64,000 nt of DNA, from contig NZ_CP087190.1 of assembly GCF_024749165.1 (NCBI RefSeq), positions 5,739,501-5,803,500 on the forward strand, given 5' to 3'. A program made the position numbers and the translations under genes. Of the stretch, positions 61,162 to 64,000 are shown piece by piece. Below the pieces are notes generated by a model that had not been told where the DNA came from, did not search any database, and saw nothing but the letters and a program-made list of their open reading frames with translations. Source of the stretch: Pseudomonas sp. B21-023. GTDB taxonomy: Bacteria > Pseudomonadota > Gammaproteobacteria > Pseudomonadales > Pseudomonadaceae. The stretch's first letter is position 1; each line of letters starts with the position of its first letter.

Positions 61162-62163
61162 ATGCCGAGCATGCTGCACAGCCACCTCACCACCCTCAAC
61201 GCCGTTTCGCTGATCCTCCAGGTGTTCCAGGAAGACGGCGTGGACGCGCAGCACATGCTCGCCGGCAGCGGCATAGGCCCCGCAGACCTGGGCCACGCCG
61301 ATGCGCGCATCACCACCCAGCAGGAACTGCAGGTCTGCGCCAACGCCGTGTCCAGGCGCCAGGACATCGGCCTGGAACTAGGCCGGCGCATGCACGTGTC
61401 GTGCTACGGCATGCTCGGTTACGCCCTGCTCTCCAGTGCCACTTTGGGTGACGCCCTGCGCCTGGCGCTAACCTTTCCGGCACTGCTGGGAACAGTTTTC
61501 CAGCTACGCCTGGTGGACGATGGCCAGCGCGTGTGGCTCAGCGCCAGCGACCATTACGACGCGCCTGGGCTGGCCGCCTTCAATGCCGAATTCTGCCTGC
61601 TGTCGCTGAAAGTGATCTGCGACGACCTGCTCGGCCGCCAGCTACCGTTGCTGGCGGCCCGCTTCGAACACCCGCGCCCGAGCTATCACGCGCTCTATGA
61701 ACCTGCATTCCAGTGCCCGCTCGGCTTCGACGCCAGCGACAATGCCTTCGCCTTCGAACGACGCTGGCTGGACATGCCCTTGCCCCTGGCCGACCCGATC
61801 ACCCACAAGGCCATGGGCGAACGCTGCCGACGCCTCAACCTGGAGTTCACCGGCCGCCAAGCGTGGCTGGGGCGGATCCGCCAGCTGCTGCTGCGGCAAC
61901 TGGATGCCGCGCCTGGGCTGGAAGGTTTGGCACGGCAGATGAACTGCTCGTCGCGCACACTGCGCCGGCATTTGCAGGCGCTGGGCAGCAGTTATCAACA
62001 GCTCCTCGACGAGCTGCGCTTCGAGCGGGCCAAGCAGTTGCTGGCCGAGGACCAGATGCCGATCTACCGCATTGCCGAAACATTGGGGTTCAGCGAGACC
62101 GCGAGCTTCCGGCATGCCTTCCAGCGCTGGAGCGGCGTGGCGCCGAGCCATTTTCGCGGTTGA
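61162..62163 (+). CDS. AraC family transcriptional regulator
   Basis: A 333-residue regulator. Residues about 1-200 form the arabinose-binding-like sensor domain found in this branch (QVFQEDGVDAQHMLAGSGI, YGMLGYALLSSATLGDALRLAL). The C-terminal HTH is about 240-330, with LEGLARQMNCSSRTLRRHLQALGSSYQQLLDELRFERAKQLL and then IAETLGFSETASFRHAFQRWSGVAPSHFR. It precedes aphA on the same strand by 113 bp, so it is a candidate regulator of acetylpolyamine use. Start MPSMLHSHL is chosen for position; MLHSH at 61171 is as likely. Confidence 0.9.
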   Translation: MPSMLHSHLTTLNAVSLILQVFQEDGVDAQHMLAGSGIGPADLGHADARITTQQELQVCANAVSRRQDIGLELGRRMHVSCYGMLGYALLSSATLGDALRLALTFPALLGTVFQLRLVDDGQRVWLSASDHYDAPGLAAFNAEFCLLSLKVICDDLLGRQLPLLAARFEHPRPSYHALYEPAFQCPLGFDASDNAFAFERRWLDMPLPLADPITHKAMGERCRRLNLEFTGRQAWLGRIRQLLLRQLDAAPGLEGLARQMNCSSRTLRRHLQALGSSYQQLLDELRFERAKQLLAEDQMPIYRIAETLGFSETASFRHAFQRWSGVAPSHFRG

Positions 62164-62267
62164 CCGGTTGCGGACGGCTTGGCCACATCGATCCCCTTTT
62201 GGCCGTTTGCGACGTTCTCCAGTACCGGGCAGTCCGTAAAAATGGCTCCACGCCAGTGAATACGGAG

Positions 62268-62275
62268 AACAACAA
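62268..62275 (+). promoter_or_regulatory. Crc/Hfq-type CA motif at aphA start
   Basis: AACAACAA lies immediately between the GGAG ribosome site and the GTG start, the position where Hfq/Crc would block ribosome entry. Matches AAnAAnAA exactly. Confidence 0.65.
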
Positions 62276-62276
62276 C

Positions 62277-63317
62277 GTGCTGACGATCTATTCCGATGAC
62301 CACCGCCTGCACCATGGCCGCTGCGAGCTCATCGACGGCAAGCTGATGCCCTGTTTCGAAATGCCGTCGCGCGCCGACCACGTCCTGGAGCGCGTCAAGC
62401 AGCGCAACCTCGGGCCCGTGCAGGGCCCCGTCGACTTTGGCCGCGCACCGCTGCAGCGCATCCACAGTGCCGACTACCTGGATTTCTTCGAAAGTGCCTG
62501 GGACCGTTGGGCCGCGCTTGGCCAGGAAGGTGACCTGCTGCCGTTCACCTGGCCAGCGCGCACCCTGCGCCAGGTCAAACCCAGCGGCCTGCACGGCGAG
62601 CTCGGTTACTACAGCTTCGACGCCGGCGCACCGATCACCGCCGGCACCTGGCAGGCCGCCTACAGCGCCGCCCAGGTCGCCCTGACCGCCCAGGCTGCGA
62701 TCCAGCAAGGCGCCCATGCCGCCTTCGCCCTGTGCCGGCCGCCAGGGCACCACGCCGCAGGCGAAGTGATGGGGGGTTACTGCTACCTCAACAACGCAGC
62801 CATTGCCGCCCAGGCCTTCATCGACCAAGGCCGGCGCAAGGTAGCCATCCTCGACGTCGACTATCACCACGGCAACGGTACGCAGGACATTTTCTACACC
62901 CGCAACGACGTGTTCTTCGCCTCGATCCACGGCGACCCGCAGGACGAGTTCCCGTTCTTCCTCGGCTACGCCGACGAGACCGGCGAAGGTGCCGGCGAGG
63001 GCTGCAACATCAACTACCCGCTGCCTGCCGGCAGCGACTGGGCAGCCTGGAGCGCAGCCCTGGAAGACGCCTGCCAGCGTATCGCCGCCTTCAGTGCCGA
63101 TGTGCTGGTGATCTCCCTTGGCGTGGATACCTTCAAGGACGACCCCATCTCCCAGTTCAAGCTCGACAGTCCCGACTACCTGGCGATGGGCAAGCGCATC
63201 GCCCAGCTGGGCAAGCCGACCTTGTTCGTGATGGAAGGCGGCTACGCTGTGGAGGAAATCGGCATCAACGCGGTCAATGTGCTGGAAGGCTTCCAGCAGG
63301 CCCAGCCAGGAGCGTGA
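62277..63317 (+). CDS. aphA: Acetylpolyamine amidohydrolase (histone deacetylase superfamily)
   Basis: A 346-residue class II deacetylase-like zinc enzyme. Metal and catalytic motifs are RPPGHHAAGEVMGGYCYLNN (His-His pair), ILDVDYHHGNGTQDIFY (Asp, His) and SLGVDTFKDDP. It removes acetyl groups from N-acetyl polyamines, freeing putrescine and related amines. The start is GTG (MLTIYSDDHRLHHG) with GGAG nine bases upstream. A perfect AACAACAA motif (62268-62275) sits between ribosome site and start, a likely Crc/Hfq target. A polyamine-binding protein gene follows. Confidence 0.93.
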   Translation: MLTIYSDDHRLHHGRCELIDGKLMPCFEMPSRADHVLERVKQRNLGPVQGPVDFGRAPLQRIHSADYLDFFESAWDRWAALGQEGDLLPFTWPARTLRQVKPSGLHGELGYYSFDAGAPITAGTWQAAYSAAQVALTAQAAIQQGAHAAFALCRPPGHHAAGEVMGGYCYLNNAAIAAQAFIDQGRRKVAILDVDYHHGNGTQDIFYTRNDVFFASIHGDPQDEFPFFLGYADETGEGAGEGCNINYPLPAGSDWAAWSAALEDACQRIAAFSADVLVISLGVDTFKDDPISQFKLDSPDYLAMGKRIAQLGKPTLFVMEGGYAVEEIGINAVNVLEGFQQAQPGA

Positions 63318-63319
63318 AC

Positions 63320-64000
63320 ATGACCCGACTCAAATGTCTGCTCGCCCCGCTCATCGCCACCGGCCTGTTCGCCGGCGCACTCCAGGCACACGCCGAACAG
63401 AGCACCCTGCGGGTGTACAACTGGTTCGACTACATCACCCCGCAAACCCTGGTCGACTTCCAGAAGGACAGCGGGGTCAAGCTGATCTACGACATCTTCG
63501 ACACCAACGAAGCACTGGAAGCCAAGCTGCTTACCGGCAACTCCGGCTATGACGTGGTGGTGCCGTCCAACGTGTTCCTCGCCAAGCAGATCGAGGCTGG
63601 GGTTTTCCAGCCCCTTGACCGCGGCAAGCTGCCCAACTGGCAGCATCTGGACCCGGCACTGATGAAACTGATCGAAGCCAACGACCCCGGCAACAAGTTT
63701 GCCGTGCCTTACATGTACGGCACGGTGCTGATCGGCTTCAACCCAGACAAAGTCAAGGCCGTGCTCGGCGACGACGCACCGGTGGACAGCTGGGACCTGA
63801 TCTTCAAGGAAGAGAACATCGCCAAGCTCAAGCAGTGCGGCGTGGCACTACTTGATTCGCCGTCGGAGATCCTGCCGCTGGCGCTGTCGTACCTGGGGCT
63901 GGACCCTAACAGCGGCAAGCCGGCCGACTATCAAAAAGCCCAGGATCTGCTGCTGAAGATCCGCCCGTATGTAACCTACTTCCACTCGTCCAAGTACATG
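63320..64000 (+). CDS. Polyamine ABC transporter substrate-binding protein, N-terminal part
   Basis: The frame is open to the window edge (227 codons), so the 3' end is missing. The signal peptide is about residues 1-25 (cleavage near LQAHA). LRVYNWFDYITPQTLVDFQKDSGVKLIYDIFDTNEALEAKL is the PotF/SpuD signature, followed by GYDVVVPSNVFLAKQIEAG and VPYMYGTVLIGFN. It binds putrescine or spermidine in the periplasm. GGAG precedes the ATG, two bases after the aphA stop, so it is in the same operon. Confidence 0.92.
   Translation, partial: MTRLKCLLAPLIATGLFAGALQAHAEQSTLRVYNWFDYITPQTLVDFQKDSGVKLIYDIFDTNEALEAKLLTGNSGYDVVVPSNVFLAKQIEAGVFQPLDRGKLPNWQHLDPALMKLIEANDPGNKFAVPYMYGTVLIGFNPDKVKAVLGDDAPVDSWDLIFKEENIAKLKQCGVALLDSPSEILPLALSYLGLDPNSGKPADYQKAQDLLLKIRPYVTYFHSSKYM

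Noticed and set aside
61713..62276. Upstream extension of aphA through the AraC gene
   Set aside because: The frame is open only as a shadow of the AraC gene; the GTG at 62277 has a ribosome site and gives the family length.

Overview
This is a 64 kb stretch of a high-GC gamma-proteobacterial chromosome, almost certainly a Pseudomonas of the P. putida group. The gene order rpmG-rpmB ... radC-coaBC-dut-algC-argB ... pyrE-crc ... rph-yicC-gmk ... rpoZ-spoT-ridA ... exbB-exbD-tonB-oxyR-recG ... rubredoxin genes-ubiC-ubiA-phoB-phoR ... phoU-pstB-A-C-S ... purK-purE ... aspA is the conserved order I know from P. putida and, more loosely, P. aeruginosa. Crc, AlgC, an ExbB with a long N-terminal extension, oversized PstA/PstC and two families of Pseudomonas REP hairpins support this. 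I see no rRNA, tRNA, CRISPR array, prophage, insertion sequence or integrase.

Layout. 0-4.2 kb: the end of a phospholipase-D family gene, an MFS permease, the aldehyde dehydrogenase KauB and a divergent cupin gene. 4.3-11.7 kb: ribosomal proteins L33/L28, a peptide-binding protein, RadC, then CoaBC, Dut, AlgC and ArgB. 11.8-13.6 kb: a three-lipoprotein operon (CsgG-like, DUF4810, DUF799) between argB and pyrE, the least understood unit here. 13.7-18.4 kb: a small zinc-ribbon protein, PyrE, Crc, a DUF4870 protein, RNase PH, YicC and guanylate kinase. 18.5-23.5 kb: a polyamine block (permease, gamma-glutamyl-GABA hydrolase, glutamylpolyamine synthetase, divergent LysR regulator). 23.7-27.4 kb: RpoZ, SpoT, RidA and a lipoprotein. 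27.4-33.7 kb: a YeeZ-like protein, ExbB-ExbD-TonB, OxyR and RecG. 33.7-39.7 kb: an HDOD fusion protein, a lipid-binding-like protein, HU, the rubredoxin pair, UbiC-UbiA and a secreted repeat protein. 39.8-52.6 kb: phosphate control (PhoBR, PhoU, PstBACS), interrupted by a CNNM/CorC-type transporter, an M23 peptidase and a response regulator. 52.6-59.4 kb: an MHS-type permease, thioesterase, mutarotase, two small envelope proteins, PurK/PurE and a LysR regulator. 59.5-64 kb: AspA, an AraC regulator, acetylpolyamine amidohydrolase and the start of a polyamine-binding protein.

How genes work together. Three separated blocks serve polyamine breakdown: KauB, the synthetase/hydrolase/permease block, and the amidohydrolase/binding-protein block. 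Perfect AACAACAA motifs, the type bound by Hfq with Crc, sit at the translation starts of the amidohydrolase and of the cupin gene, and crc itself is in the window. Pho-box-like repeats precede both pstS and phoB. The purE leader combines a -10-like box, a hairpin, a terminator-type hairpin and a possible alternative pairing, and so looks like an attenuator.

Functional calls rest on reading the protein sequences and on known families. No database search was run.
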